From Cytobacillus pseudoceanisediminis (GTDB taxonomy: Bacteria; Bacillota; Bacilli; Bacillales; Cytobacillaceae), in NCBI RefSeq assembly GCF_023516215.1, contig NZ_CP097349.1, forward strand, positions 1,612,001 to 1,676,000: DNA of 64,000 nucleotides. The letters run 5' to 3'. A program made the translations under genes and the position numbers. Positions 37,481 to 47,545 of this stretch are shown piece by piece. Numbering within the stretch: the first letter of the stretch is position 1; the number at the start of each line of letters is the position of its first letter. Below the pieces are notes generated by a model. The model made no database searches and was not told the DNA's origin. It worked only from the letters and a program-made list of their open reading frames with translations.

Positions 37481-38286
37481 TTAAAGTGAACAATATTTCA
37501 GCCGCATGGGCAGAGGCTCAGTCAAAGTATATTGAAAATGCTCAGAATGAACCCTATTACGATGCTCAGAAGGATAAAATCAATCTGGAGGATTACTACA
37601 GCACCCTTGATTTAGAAAAAGAAGACATCCCAGAACAAATCCATACTCTGGTGGTTCGTACCCATAACCGGCAATTGGATTACTCACCCCACCAGTATGT
37701 ATATCCATGGGTGGATCTGCAGGAAAATCTCAAGCTAAAAAGTTTATATTCCGGGAAAGGGATGGACCCGCTTAAAGCCATTGACCAGGATCTCAAGCTT
37801 CTGCAGTCGATTCAGGAAAGCGGCTATAGCAGCATTGAAAGAGTAATTTTTAATACCGAACATGTCGTTCCACAATCCTGGTTTGAGGAAAGGCAGCCAA
37901 TGAGAGGGGATCTCCATCACCTGTTTGCCTGTGAACCGGCATGCAACAGTATGAGAAGCAACTTCCCCTACTTTGATTTTGAAACCTATGCTCCGGATTT
38001 CGAGGCTGAGAGTATCAGGAACGGATGCGGAATGGCAGAACAGGAAAAGTTTGAGCCTGAATATGGAAAGGGTATTGCCGCAAGAGCAGTATTCTATTTT
38101 GCTGTCAGATATAAAAAAGTAATTAAAATCGAAGAAAAGATGGATATGCAGATTTTACTGAGATGGCATGCAGAATATCCAGTGACTGTATATGAAAAGC
38201 ATAGAAACGCTGCCATTCAAGAACTCCAGGGAAACCGCAACCCATTTATTGATTTTCCGGAACATGCTAAGAAAATGTTAGGATAA
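37477..38286 (+). CDS. Leaderless endonuclease I (EndA/NucM family)
   Basis: 269 residues. The beta-beta-alpha-metal core is FNTEHVVPQSWF (catalytic His) and MRGDLHHLFACEPACNSMRSN, which matches endonuclease I. Most relatives are secreted, but this one has no signal peptide. Its start overlaps the subtilisin stop and its own ribosome binding site is weak, so translation is probably coupled. It likely cuts DNA or RNA within the cell, for instance during mother-cell turnover. Confidence 0.87.
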   Translation: MIKVNNISAAWAEAQSKYIENAQNEPYYDAQKDKINLEDYYSTLDLEKEDIPEQIHTLVVRTHNRQLDYSPHQYVYPWVDLQENLKLKSLYSGKGMDPLKAIDQDLKLLQSIQESGYSSIERVIFNTEHVVPQSWFEERQPMRGDLHHLFACEPACNSMRSNFPYFDFETYAPDFEAESIRNGCGMAEQEKFEPEYGKGIAARAVFYFAVRYKKVIKIEEKMDMQILLRWHAEYPVTVYEKHRNAAIQELQGNRNPFIDFPEHAKKMLG

Positions 38287-38293
38287 TAAGAGA

Positions 38294-38321
38294 GCCCGCC
38301 TGAAACTCAGGCGGGTTTGTT
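38294..38321 (+). terminator. Terminator after isp-endonuclease operon
   Basis: Perfect 10-bp stem GCCCGCCTGA / TCAGGCGGGT, loop AAC, then TTGTTTT. Confidence 0.85.
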
Positions 38322-38352
38322 TTATAATATAAAATAAAAAAGGAGCAATCAT

Positions 38353-38670
38353 GTGCAGGCATTCACAGAAAAAGTTATAAAAATCATTAAAAACATCCCA
38401 AGAGGAAAAGTCATGACATACGGGCAAATCGCAAGGCTGGCCGGGAGCCCCCGAGGAGCTAGACAGGTGGTCCGGATCCTTCATACCCAAAGTGAAAAGC
38501 ATCAGCTTCCGTGGCATCGGGTTGTGAATGGGAAAGGGGAAATTGGGTTTAAAGACGGAGATTTGCATGACATTCAGAGAGAACTATTAGAAAATGAGGG
38601 GATACATTTTAATATAAATAAAAGACTTGATTTGCAGGAATTTGCCCACGAATCCTCACAGCAAAAATAA
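38353..38670 (+). CDS. Alkyltransferase-like protein (ATL)
   Basis: 105 residues matching the DNA-binding domain of O6-alkylguanine transferases. The alkyl-accepting motif PCHR reads PWHR here (W54), so the protein cannot take the alkyl group and instead flags lesions for nucleotide excision repair, as known ATL proteins do. The recognition region GQIARLAGSPRGARQV is intact. Start is GTG 38353 behind AGGAGC. Somewhat basic C-terminal tail. Confidence 0.87.
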   Translation: MQAFTEKVIKIIKNIPRGKVMTYGQIARLAGSPRGARQVVRILHTQSEKHQLPWHRVVNGKGEIGFKDGDLHDIQRELLENEGIHFNINKRLDLQEFAHESSQQK

Positions 38671-38704
38671 AGAAGCGTGCATTCAATTAGAAGTCACGCT
38701 TCTT
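38670..38704. terminator. Bidirectional terminator
   Basis: Stem AAGAAGCGTG / CACGCTTCTT between the ATL gene and the convergent YpbS-like gene. Confidence 0.75.
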
Positions 38705-38719
38705 TATGATCATAAATAC

Positions 38720-38977
38720 CTATTTTGTCTTTGATGCATATTCCTCAATCATCTCAATTGTTACATACTTTCTAGCAGGTATAATTCCCTGTTTAGAAAG
38801 TTCATTGATTTCAGCGGTTACTTCATTTATCTTATCCGCAGAAAAAGGAAGTCCTCGCCTGCATAGATCCAATGCTTGCTCAATATAGTATTCGCGCTGC
38901 TGTTCCAGGGCAGCAAATTTCGTTATAATCTTATTCTGCTTTCCTACATGTTCTGAAATTGCTTTATGTACACTCAT
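38720..38977 (-). CDS. ypbS: YpbS-like protein (DUF2533)
   Basis: 85 residues, cytoplasmic, mostly helical. SADKINEVTAEINELSKQ and IIPARKYVTIEMIEEY are the family core. ATG 38977 follows AAGGGGTGG; the ATG-like start nine bases earlier is poorer. Function unknown. Confidence 0.75.
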   Translation of the reverse strand: MSVHKAISEHVGKQNKIITKFAALEQQREYYIEQALDLCRRGLPFSADKINEVTAEINELSKQGIIPARKYVTIEMIEEYASKTK

Positions 38978-39238
38978 ACTTTCCACCCCTTAAAAAATTC
39001 ACCTGCTTTTATCATACCATTTTCTAATACCATTTTAAGAATAAATCTTCTTAGTAGCATAATATTTATTTTAGAAAAAATTAGAAATAATAGCCAGTCC
39101 TCATAACTTCTGCAGTGGAGAATAAAATAGTTAAGTAAATTAAAAATTGATTCTTTTTCCTCATTATGGAAATAAAGGAAACACACCTTTCTAAGGAGAA
39201 AAGGTTAAGAAACAAAAATGGAAGGTGGTTTAATACAT

Positions 39239-40720
39239 ATGAAAAAGAGTGTAAAAATAAATATCAGTTTATTGCTGGTATTTATGCTGGCACTTGTTCC
39301 TTTTGCTCAGCCTGAATCGCCTCAAGTCCAAGCAACGGAAGAAGGCAGCGAACTTGTACAGCAGTTAAACCAAATGCTTAATAATGATCCAATTCTTCAG
39401 GGGGCTTGCAGGAGTCAGTATCCGCAATGCAGAAACAGGCGAGCTGGTATACGACCATATCGGGGATATACGTTTAAGACCGGCTTCTAATATGAAGCTT
39501 CTGACAGCAGCAGCGGCTCTAGAAACATTGGGAGAAAATTATCAGTTCACAACAGAACTTCTTCATACAGGTTCAATAAAGGGAAAGACACTTCAAGGTG
39601 ACTTGATCTTAAAAGGAAAAGGAGACCCAACCCTTTTAAAGAAGGATTTTGATTCATTTGCCGTTAAAGTAAAAGAAGCAGGCATTAAAGTTATTCATGG
39701 CAGCCTGATCGGTGATGACACGTGGTATGATGATATACGCTATTCCACCGATCTATCATGGAGCGATGAATCATGGTATTATGGCGGACAAGTTTCGGCA
39801 CTTACAGCCTCCCCCAACGAGGACTATGACGCAGGCACAGTAATTGTAGAGGTTTATCCCGGAGAAAAAGCCGGGCAGGAACCGATTGTAAAAATGGAGC
39901 CGGAAACAGATTACATAAAGATCGTCAATAAGGCTAAAACCGTCTCTAAAGACGAAAAGAAGGATATCCATATTGAAAGAGATCACGGTACGAACACAGT
40001 TACAATTGAAGGAGAAATTCCAGTTGAAGGCAGCCGTTCAAGGGAATGGATCGCTGTATGGGAGCCTACTGGCTACGCATTGGATCTATTGAAGCGCTCT
40101 CTCGCTGAACAAGGCATTAAAATCAAAGGGAAAACAGAAGCTGGCACTGCTCCAGAAGGCGCAAAACTATTTGCTGAGCATAAATCCATGCCTATCAAAG
40201 ATTTGCTCATACCATTTATGAAATTAAGCAATAACGGCCATGCGGAAACATTAATCAAGGAAATGGGCAAAGCTGTAAAAGGAGAAGGCAGCTGGGAAAA
40301 AGGGCTCGAGGTATTAGAAGAACAAGCTGAAGCCCTTGGAATGAATAAGGAAACCCTCGTGCTCCGGGACGGTTCCGGAATCTCACATGTAAACTTAATT
40401 CCGGCAAATGAAATCTCAAAACTTCTTTTCGAAGTCCAGGACGAAGAATGGTTCAGCTCCTATTTGAACTCATTGCCGATTGCCGGCAATACAGACCGGA
40501 TGGTGGGGGAACTCTTAGAAATCGCATGAAAAACACCAATGCCGACGGAAATGTCAAAGCAAAAACAGGTTCCATCTCAACAGTCAGTTCATTATCAGGA
40601 TATGTTAAGACGGCCAGCGGGGAAGAACTTATCTTTTCTGTTATTCTGAATAACTTAACTGATGGCGGTCAAGGTAAGGTTATAGAAGACAAAATTGCCA
40701 CGTTATTAGCCGATCAATAA
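39239..40720 (+). CDS. dacC: D-alanyl-D-alanine carboxypeptidase, S13/PBP4 type (two frameshifts)
   Basis: About 493 residues. A signal peptide ends at [17 protein letters not shown] is the SxxK motif, KLSNNGHAE the SxN motif and KAKTGSIS the KTG motif. The enzyme trims peptidoglycan stem peptides outside the membrane. The frame breaks twice in G runs. At 39400-39404 two missing bases (or one extra) restore the link into [18 protein letters not shown]. At 40505-40509 one missing G gives [22 protein letters not shown] 39239 follows GGAAGGTGG. Similar to Bacillus DacC. Confidence 0.87.
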
Positions 40721-40857
40721 ACAGTATAGAAAAGCTGAAGCCGTCCGCCTACCGGCTTATGACCTCAAGCTTTTAAGAGCCCGAAACTAGACACGCTTAG
40801 ACCCGGGAGCCGAGACAATTATCTAACTTCAGAATTTGCACATTCTTAACTATTAAG

Positions 40858-40900
40858 AAAAAGGGCAGGTTACCATTTCGCCGGTTTACCTGCCCTTTTT
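40858..40900. terminator. Bidirectional terminator
   Basis: Stem AAAAAGGGCAGGT / ACCTGCCCTTTTT between the carboxypeptidase and yceI. The 137 bp between the carboxypeptidase stop and this stem hold no recognisable feature. Confidence 0.85.
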
Positions 40901-40905
40901 CTGTC

Positions 40906-41439
40906 TTATTCTGCTTTTGCTGCCTGTATCTGCAGGTCAATTTTCACTTTATCTCCAACAAGTACTCCGCCTGTTTCTAGGGCTGAATTCCAGGTTAAGC
41001 CATAATCGCTTCGTTTGATTGCTCCAGCAGCAGTAAAGCCGACTTTTTCATTACCCCATGGATCTTTGCCTGATCCTTCATATGTCACAGTGAAGGTTTC
41101 TGTTTTTGTTGCACCATGAATTGTAAGATCGCCGGTAACATCATATTCATCATCACCCTTGCTTACAATGCTTGTTGATTTAAAGGTCATTTTCGGGTGG
41201 TTCTCAACATCAAAGAAGTCCGCAGAACGCAGGTGGTTGTCACGATCTTCATTGCGTGTATCAACACTTGAAAGTGAAACATTGAATGTAATATCAGCAG
41301 TTGTTAAATCTGCAGGATCTGCAGTTATTTCTGCATCAAAGCTATTAAAGCTGCCTTTCACGTTTGCGATCATCATATGCTTGATAGAAAAATCCACACT
41401 GCTGTGCGCAGGATCAACTGCCCATTTTGTTTTAGCCAT
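40906..41439 (-). CDS. YceI-family lipid-binding protein
   Basis: 177 residues forming one YceI lipocalin-like barrel. WAVDPAHSSVDFSIKHMM, SSVDTRNEDRDNHLRSADFFD and HPKMTFKST are family motifs. No signal peptide, so cytoplasmic, unlike Gram-negative YceI. Members bind isoprenoid or fatty-acyl chains. ATG 41439 follows GGAGGAG. It has a perfect consensus promoter with a palindromic element at the start site, so expression is likely strong but repressible. Confidence 0.88.
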   Translation of the reverse strand: MAKTKWAVDPAHSSVDFSIKHMMIANVKGSFNSFDAEITADPADLTTADITFNVSLSSVDTRNEDRDNHLRSADFFDVENHPKMTFKSTSIVSKGDDEYDVTGDLTIHGATKTETFTVTYEGSGKDPWGNEKVGFTAAGAIKRSDYGLTWNSALETGGVLVGDKVKIDLQIQAAKAE

Positions 41440-41469
41440 ATTTTTCTCCTCCAATAGTTCGAATTCATT

Positions 41470-41502
41470 TGTTTTGAATTCAAGATATTTTAATTCTAGA
41501 TA
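41470..41502 (-). promoter_or_regulatory. Candidate repressor operator at yceI
   Basis: Minus strand carries TATCTAGAATT and then TATCTTGAATTCAA immediately after the -10. These resemble halves of the MhqR palindrome TATCTCGAATTCGAGATA. A MarR-family repressor is inferred. Confidence 0.35.
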
Positions 41503-41503
41503 A

Positions 41504-41532
41504 ATTATATGCCGGTTTAAGTTTTATGTCAA
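41504..41532 (-). promoter_or_regulatory. Perfect sigma-A promoter for yceI
   Basis: On the minus strand TTGACA (41527-41532), a 17-bp spacer, then TATAAT (41504-41509): both hexamers and the spacing are the exact consensus. Confidence 0.85.
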
Positions 41533-41646
41533 TGATATTTTTTCAAAAGATGGTAAAATGAAGACTACTTAAATTATCAATATCATACATAACCTAAGTC
41601 ATAATCATTACATTACGGTTTAGTGATGTTTAAAGGGGAACGAACC

Positions 41647-44218
41647 ATGAATCAGCTTGAACAGATTTACAATAATGCTGCAGAGCATACAAAAATAAAA
41701 ATCCTGGAGGATGCCGACCGCTATCTGGGCAGTAAAGAGTCGATGCCCTCCTATAAGGAATATCTTTCTGAAAGATTTCATTATATCGATCAAATCTGGG
41801 TAAATGTATGGCTGAATAAAATCACTGCCAAAATATCCAAGCATGAAAAAGAAATATCTAAGTGAAAAAGGGTACGACACCGAAAATGTTGACAGGAAAA
41901 TAATCAATCACTTATTCCGGACTGAAATGAGGGATTATCAGCCTTTTAACAGTTTGGACTGGCTTAATGACCTCTTTGAAAACAATAATGAAGCATGGGC
42001 TGGGCGCTATGAGAATGCACGGGCTCATTATCTGCATAAAGCAGAAGAGGAGCTGCTTCAGCGAAAGAAGTATCGAATCCGCGAAGATATTGAAAAGAAT
42101 ATTGATGAAATTATTGAAAGAGATTATAGCCTTCTTTATCTTCATGTCAGACATATGGCTTCAAAGCAGCTGGTTTCCGATTTTAGAAACAAGATAAGAT
42201 ATCAAAAAGCGGATACCTTTGCTCTGGAGGAAAAGCTTGAAGAGACAGGCAGCTTTGATGCAGGTGATTATACTGTAATGGGGGAATTCCTTGATGAGCT
42301 GACAGGAAATATCCATAAAGCATTGTATGGAGGTAAAGGTTACTTTGAATATGAAGCCTATTACTATGTCTATAAGAACCATATATCAGGATATCTGTCC
42401 GATTCTCTGCAATCGCTCGTCCTGCAGAACCTTCCGCATCATTTATTCGAGGAATATGAAGACGCTTATCAGAAACCGCTGACCGGTAAGTCGGTGAAGA
42501 AGTTAATGGCCCATACCCTTCAGGATCTTGATGAAAGCTTTTTGAAAGCATTCAGGAGGAATATATTGAAGATCTGCTGAGGCTTGCGGATATACCGTTT
42601 GACCCTGAAGTCCATAAAGATCTGCTCGAGAAGGATATTGCTGACAGAGAAAGAAAAATAGCAGAAGAATTGGCTGAGCAGCAGCGGAAGAAAGAAGAAG
42701 AGGAACGCATGCTCGAATATATATTCGGGCAGGAATACAGCCCCTCTGTGGAACGGGCCAAAAGGTATGTACTTCATATTGGTGAAACCAATACAGGGAA
42801 AACACATCATGCCCTTGAAGGAATGAAATCAGCCCAAAGCGGCATGTATCTGGCACCTTTAAGGCTGTTGGCACTGGAAGTATATGATAAACTGAACCGC
42901 GAAGGTATACCCTGTTCTTTGAAAACCGGTGAAGAGGAAAAGGCAGTTGCCGGTTCTGAGCATCTTTCCAGCACGGTTGAAATGTTCTACGAAAAGGACT
43001 ATTACGACGTCATTGTCATTGATGAAGCCCAAATGATCACGGATAAGGACAGAGGCTTCTCTTGGTATAAAGCCATTACCAAGGCAAATGCAAATGAAGT
43101 CCATATCATTGGCAGCCGCAGCGCTAAAAGCATGATGCTCCAGCTTCTTGGCGAAGCAGATATTGAATTGAATGAATACAGCCGGGATATACCTCTTGAA
43201 GTCGAAGCAAAGGAATTCAAATTCAGTCATGTACGAAAAGGCGATGCACTCATCTGTTTTTCAAGAAAGAGAGTGCTTGAAACTGCCTCAAGGCTTCAGC
43301 AGGAAGGGCACTCAGTAAGCATGATTTATGGAGCGATGCCTCCTGAAACCAGAAAAAAACAAGTCCAGCGTTTTACAAAGGGAGAAACTTCCGTCATTGT
43401 ATCCACTGATGCCATTGGGATGGGACTCAACCTGCCTATCCGGAGAATTGTTTTTTGGAAAATGATAAGTTTGACGGAACAAAAAGGAGAACCCTTACTT
43501 CACAGGAGGTTAAGCAAATTGCTGGAAGGGCAGGGCGAAAAGGGCTTTATAACATTGGAAAAGTTGCTTTTACAAAAGATATCAAAAGAATGAAGGCCTT
43601 GCTTGAAATGGAGGATGCCCCGGTCCACAGCTTTGCCATAGCCCCAACAAATACAGTATTTGAAAGATTCCAAAGGTATTACCGCGATCTCGGATCATTC
43701 TTTGAGCTTTGGGATAAGTTTGAGAGCCCCAGAGGAACCAAAAAAGCGGCATTAACAGAGGAGAGAGACCTATATGAAAGGATACGCGGAACAGAAATTG
43801 AAGCAAAGCTTGGACTAATGGACCTGTATGGTTTTCTCCATCTGCCATTCTCAAAAAAGAACATGATCTTGTCCGTCAATGGGAAGAGACCATGTATGCC
43901 ATTATTGATGGCGAGGAGCTTCCAGAGCCCAGAATTAAGAACCGTAATCTGGAAGAGCTGGAATTGACTTATAAAGCAATAGGCCTGCATTTGCTGTTCC
44001 TGTATCGTCTTGAGCAGAGAACAGAAGCGTTATATTGGGAAAGATTAAGGGAAGAAATCAGCGATCATGTTCACGAAAGACTAAAAACCGATATAAAAGA
44101 GCTCTCAAGAAAATGCAGAAAGTGCGGCAAAAAACTGCCCTGGGAACACGAATATCAAATCTGTGATGAATGTCATTCTTCACGTTCAAGGAGAAGATAT
44201 AATTATTATAGAAGGTAA
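41647..44218 (+). CDS. SUV3-like DEAD/DEAH helicase (four frameshifts)
   Basis: About 857 residues in total. An N-terminal helical region (1-340) precedes a Suv3-type core: Walker A GETNTGKTHHALEGM (near 378), VIVIDEAQMI, IIGSRSAKSM, STDAIGMGLNLPI and TSQEVKQIAGRAGRKG. The end has a possible zinc knuckle (CRKCGKK and CDECHSS). The frame breaks at 41846-41850, 42551-42552, 43459-43462 and 43853-43858. Three are fixed by one added base; the first needs one removed or two added. ATG 41647 follows AAAGGGG. Suv3 relatives unwind RNA with a degradosome. It is followed three bases later by endonuclease IV. Confidence 0.82.
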
Positions 44219-44221
44219 TGA

Positions 44222-45078
44222 ATGGATGGGATCAGGATGTTATTTGGCTGTCACGTAAGCATAAGGGAAGGATATTTAGGAGCTGCAAAAGCTGCAAAGG
44301 CCATGAATGCTTCTGCCTTTCAGTACTTTCCGAAGAATCCAAGAAGCTTGAGTGTAAAGGATTTTAATCGGGAGGATGCAGCTCTTTGCAGGGCGTTTTG
44401 CAAAGAGCATGAAATCTTTTCGATTGCACATACTCCATATCCAACCAGCCTCACACCGCAGCCGGAGAAGCAAGAGCTGACGATTAAGTCTTTGCTGAAT
44501 GATCTGGAAATTGCCAGTGCCTGTGGCTCGGCAGGAGTGGTTGTACATTTCGGAAACCCAATCAACAAAAAGGATCCGCTTGCAGGATATCATTTAATGA
44601 TCGAGATGCTTAATCAAATCCTCTCTCACTGGGAAGACCCTTGCTTGATCCTGCTTGAAAACACTGCTGGCCACCCCGGGTCAATGGGTACAACGATGGA
44701 GGAGCTTGTTCAGGTTCGGAGCCTGTGTGAACACCGGGATCAGATTGGTTTTTGTCTGGATACTTGCCATGCCTTTGCCAGCAATCTCTGGAATGGAGAA
44801 AATCTAAATGATTTTCTTAAAAAAGGGAAGAGTTGGGCTATTTCAATCATCTTAAAGCCATTCACTTAAATAACTCCAAATATCCTGCAGGCTCAGGTAA
44901 AGACAGACATGCCAATATATTTAACAAAGGTCATATTACTGCGAAACAATTTGATCAGGTTGTCAATACCGAACCATTTCAAAGATTGCCATTAATTCTG
45001 GAAACACCTTCTGGTGAAGGAATTGAACATCATGAAGAAGTTGAACTTCTAATTAAAAGATGGGGAAAACAGCCATGA
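44222..45078 (+). CDS. nfo: Endonuclease IV (frameshifted)
   Basis: AP endonuclease of about 286 residues cutting DNA at abasic sites using three zinc ions. Zinc ligands appear in VVHFGNP, LLENTAGHPGSMG, GFCLDTCHAFA and KDRHANIFNKGHI. The G3 run 44825-44827 needs one more G to give KKGEELGYFNHLKAIHLNNSK. ATG 44222 follows GAAGG; ATG 44237 would give the more usual MLFGCHVSIREGY. It is probably in an operon with the upstream helicase, 3 bp away. Confidence 0.87.
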
Positions 45079-45080
45079 CT

Positions 45081-45112
45081 AAAAAAGCCTGCTATTATAC
45101 AGCAGGCTTTTT
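45081..45112. terminator. Bidirectional terminator
   Basis: Stem AAAAAGCCTGCT / AGCAGGCTTTTT between nfo and the convergent dehydrogenase. Confidence 0.85.
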
Positions 45113-45123
45113 AGTCGTGTCAA

Positions 45124-46257
45124 TTAAGGCTTTAATACTACCTTGATGCAGTCGTCCTCATGTCCATTGAAAATTTTGTAGCCATGGCTCGCCTCTTCCA
45201 GGTTAATCTTATGAGTAATAATGTCTTTCGGATCAAATTCTTTATTAACAATTTTCTCATAGAGCATTGGCAAAAATGGTATGACAGGTGCCTGTCCCAT
45301 CTTAAGTGTAATGTTTCTGGTGAAGAAGGCACCGAGAGGGAACATATTATAGTTTGCTCCATAGACACCGGTTATTTGGACTGTTCCTGTTTTTCTTACA
45401 GCCTTTGTCGCAATTTGAATGGGACCAAGAGTGCCGCCTTGAAGCTTTAATTTTTGCTCTATAAACTCAAGGGGCGACTTTTTCCCGTCCATGCCTACAC
45501 AATCGATTATTACATCAGCGCCTCCATGGGTAATTTCCTTTAAATGCTCCCCCATATCAGGATATTTGGTGAACTCGAAGACTTCCACTTTGTTTGCTGC
45601 CTTTGCGTGATTGATCCGATAATCAAGGTAATCAACTGCAATAACACGCTCCGCGCCTTCCATCCATGCAAACTTCTGCGCCATTAACCCAACAGGGCCA
45701 CAGCCAAGGACAATTACTGTATCACCCTTTTTAACACCGGCGTTAACAACACTCCAATAGGCAGTCGGAAGTACATCTGACAAAAATAATAGAGATTCAT
45801 CTTCCAATTCACAGGATTCAGGAACCAGAAACGGCGTATAATTGCCAAAAGGGACTTTTAAATATTCCGCCTGCCCGCCTGGATGATTTCCGAATTTCTC
45901 TGTGTATCCAAAGTATCCCCCTGAATCATAATGGGGGTTGGAATTATCACATTGGCTGGTTTGATTCTGCTGACAATAAATGCACTGGCCGCAGGATACA
46001 TTGAAAGGGATTACGACTCTGTCCCCTTTCTTTACTTTTGTTACATCCGGTCCTGTTTCCTCCACAATGCCCATTGGTTCATGGCCAATAATATAACCCT
46101 CTGGAAGAGGCATGTTGCCCTGATATAAATGCAGGTCAGAACCGCAGATCGCTGTGGATGTAATTTTAACGATAATATCATCTTTCTTTTCTAGCTTAGG
46201 GTCATCCACATTGGTAACAGCTACACGATTAGGGCCCTGATAGGTGACCGCCTTCAT
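45124..46257 (-). CDS. Zinc-dependent alcohol dehydrogenase, AdhB/formaldehyde dehydrogenase-like
   Basis: 377 residues of the medium-chain reductase family. The catalytic zinc site is AICGSDLHLY and GHEPMG; structural zinc cysteines are in CGQCIYCQQNQTSQC; the NAD fold has VLGCGPVGLMAQ. The length and TLKMGQAPV region match glutathione-independent formaldehyde dehydrogenase-like enzymes. ATG 46257 follows GGAG; the GTG and TTG codons upstream are too close to that site. Substrate uncertain. Confidence 0.88.
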   Translation of the reverse strand: MKAVTYQGPNRVAVTNVDDPKLEKKDDIIVKITSTAICGSDLHLYQGNMPLPEGYIIGHEPMGIVEETGPDVTKVKKGDRVVIPFNVSCGQCIYCQQNQTSQCDNSNPHYDSGGYFGYTEKFGNHPGGQAEYLKVPFGNYTPFLVPESCELEDESLLFLSDVLPTAYWSVVNAGVKKGDTVIVLGCGPVGLMAQKFAWMEGAERVIAVDYLDYRINHAKAANKVEVFEFTKYPDMGEHLKEITHGGADVIIDCVGMDGKKSPLEFIEQKLKLQGGTLGPIQIATKAVRKTGTVQITGVYGANYNMFPLGAFFTRNITLKMGQAPVIPFLPMLYEKIVNKEFDPKDIITHKINLEEASHGYKIFNGHEDDCIKVVLKP

Positions 46258-46466
46258 ATTCAACACTCCATTAATTAAGATTTTTTAGCAGTATAAAATA
46301 TCAATAAAACGATAAAGAAAATTTGGTTTGTTATACTTTTTAAAGATTCATCTTATACAAAGAGGCCATAATATAAGTTTCACTCATCAGCATTTTATTA
46401 TTCGTTTTACATTTTAAAATGGCCGCAGTCTTAGGAAACAAGCACATTTGAAAGAGGGGATAAACC

Positions 46467-47459
46467 TTGAAAATAAGCATTTTGGATCAGGCTCCCATTT
46501 CATCGGGATATTCACCCAAAGAAGCATTGGAAGCCTCTGTACAGCTGGCACAGTCAGCAGAGAGGCTGGGCTACACAAGATATTGGATTGCAGAACATCA
46601 TGATTTATCAGGCTTTGCCTGTTCAGCTCCTGAAATCATGTTGAGCTATATCGGTGCTAAAACAAAAAATATACGGATTGGTGCAGGTGCCATATTGCTG
46701 CCGCATTATAAACCATACAAAATTGCGGAGTCGTTCAATATGCTTGCTACATTATTTCCTAACAGAGTGGATCTGGGAATCGGAAGGGCACCAGGAGGAT
46801 CAGCAGAAGCGTCTATGGCACTTTCCGATAATTTCTTGGAAGGTGTCCGCAAAATGCCGGATAAGGTGATGGAACTTCTTCAATTTTTATATAATCATTT
46901 TCCTGAGGATCACATGTTTGCTAAAATATCCGCTTCACCTCTACCTGCAATTAGCCCGGAACCATGGTTATTGGGAACAAGCAGGAAAAGTGCTTTAATG
47001 GCTGCTGAGTCTGGAACTGCTTATGCATTTGGCCAATTCATGAGTGAAAAAGATGGGGACGACATCATAAAACAATATAGGGAAAACTTCATTGAAAGGG
47101 GAATTATACAGAAACCAAAAGTCATTTTAACAGTCTCTGCTATATGCGCTGACTCAACACAGGAAGCTAAGGAGCTGGCACTCAGCAGTATGCTTTGGAA
47201 GATAAGAGCAGAAAGCAGGGTACGCAATGAGGGGATTCCTTCGATTGAAGAAGCAAAACACTATTTCCGCAGCCTGGATGTGGAGCCATTTAACAATAGA
47301 AACCGCGTTATTATTGGAAATCCGAAAGAAGTCTCCGAGCAGCTGAAAGATATGAAGCAGCGGTACCAAGCAGATGAGATTATGATTGTTACCATTGTTC
47401 ACCGTTATGAGGACCGTTTGCGTTCATATGAATTGATCGCCAAAGAATTGATCAAATAA
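46467..47459 (+). CDS. Luciferase-like flavin-dependent monooxygenase
   Basis: 330 residues of the LLM class, MsnO8 group: LDQAPISSGYSP start, YWIAEHHDLSGFACSAPE, LGIGRAPGG and YAFGQFMS. It is expected to use FMNH2 to oxidise a small substrate; no flavin reductase is adjacent. Start is TTG 46467 behind GAGGGG. Confidence 0.87.
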   Translation: MKISILDQAPISSGYSPKEALEASVQLAQSAERLGYTRYWIAEHHDLSGFACSAPEIMLSYIGAKTKNIRIGAGAILLPHYKPYKIAESFNMLATLFPNRVDLGIGRAPGGSAEASMALSDNFLEGVRKMPDKVMELLQFLYNHFPEDHMFAKISASPLPAISPEPWLLGTSRKSALMAAESGTAYAFGQFMSEKDGDDIIKQYRENFIERGIIQKPKVILTVSAICADSTQEAKELALSSMLWKIRAESRVRNEGIPSIEEAKHYFRSLDVEPFNNRNRVIIGNPKEVSEQLKDMKQRYQADEIMIVTIVHRYEDRLRSYELIAKELIK

Positions 47460-47545
47460 ATATAAAATTAATGAATCTTGCCCTATAAATTTGAATACAT
47501 ATTCATGGAAACCAACTATGAAATTTTTCAAAAGGGGCGGTAAAA

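Noticed and set aside
38974..39186. Minus-strand 70-aa gene before ypbS
   Set aside because: AT-rich frame without a ribosome binding site, no family resemblance, overlaps the ypbS start.
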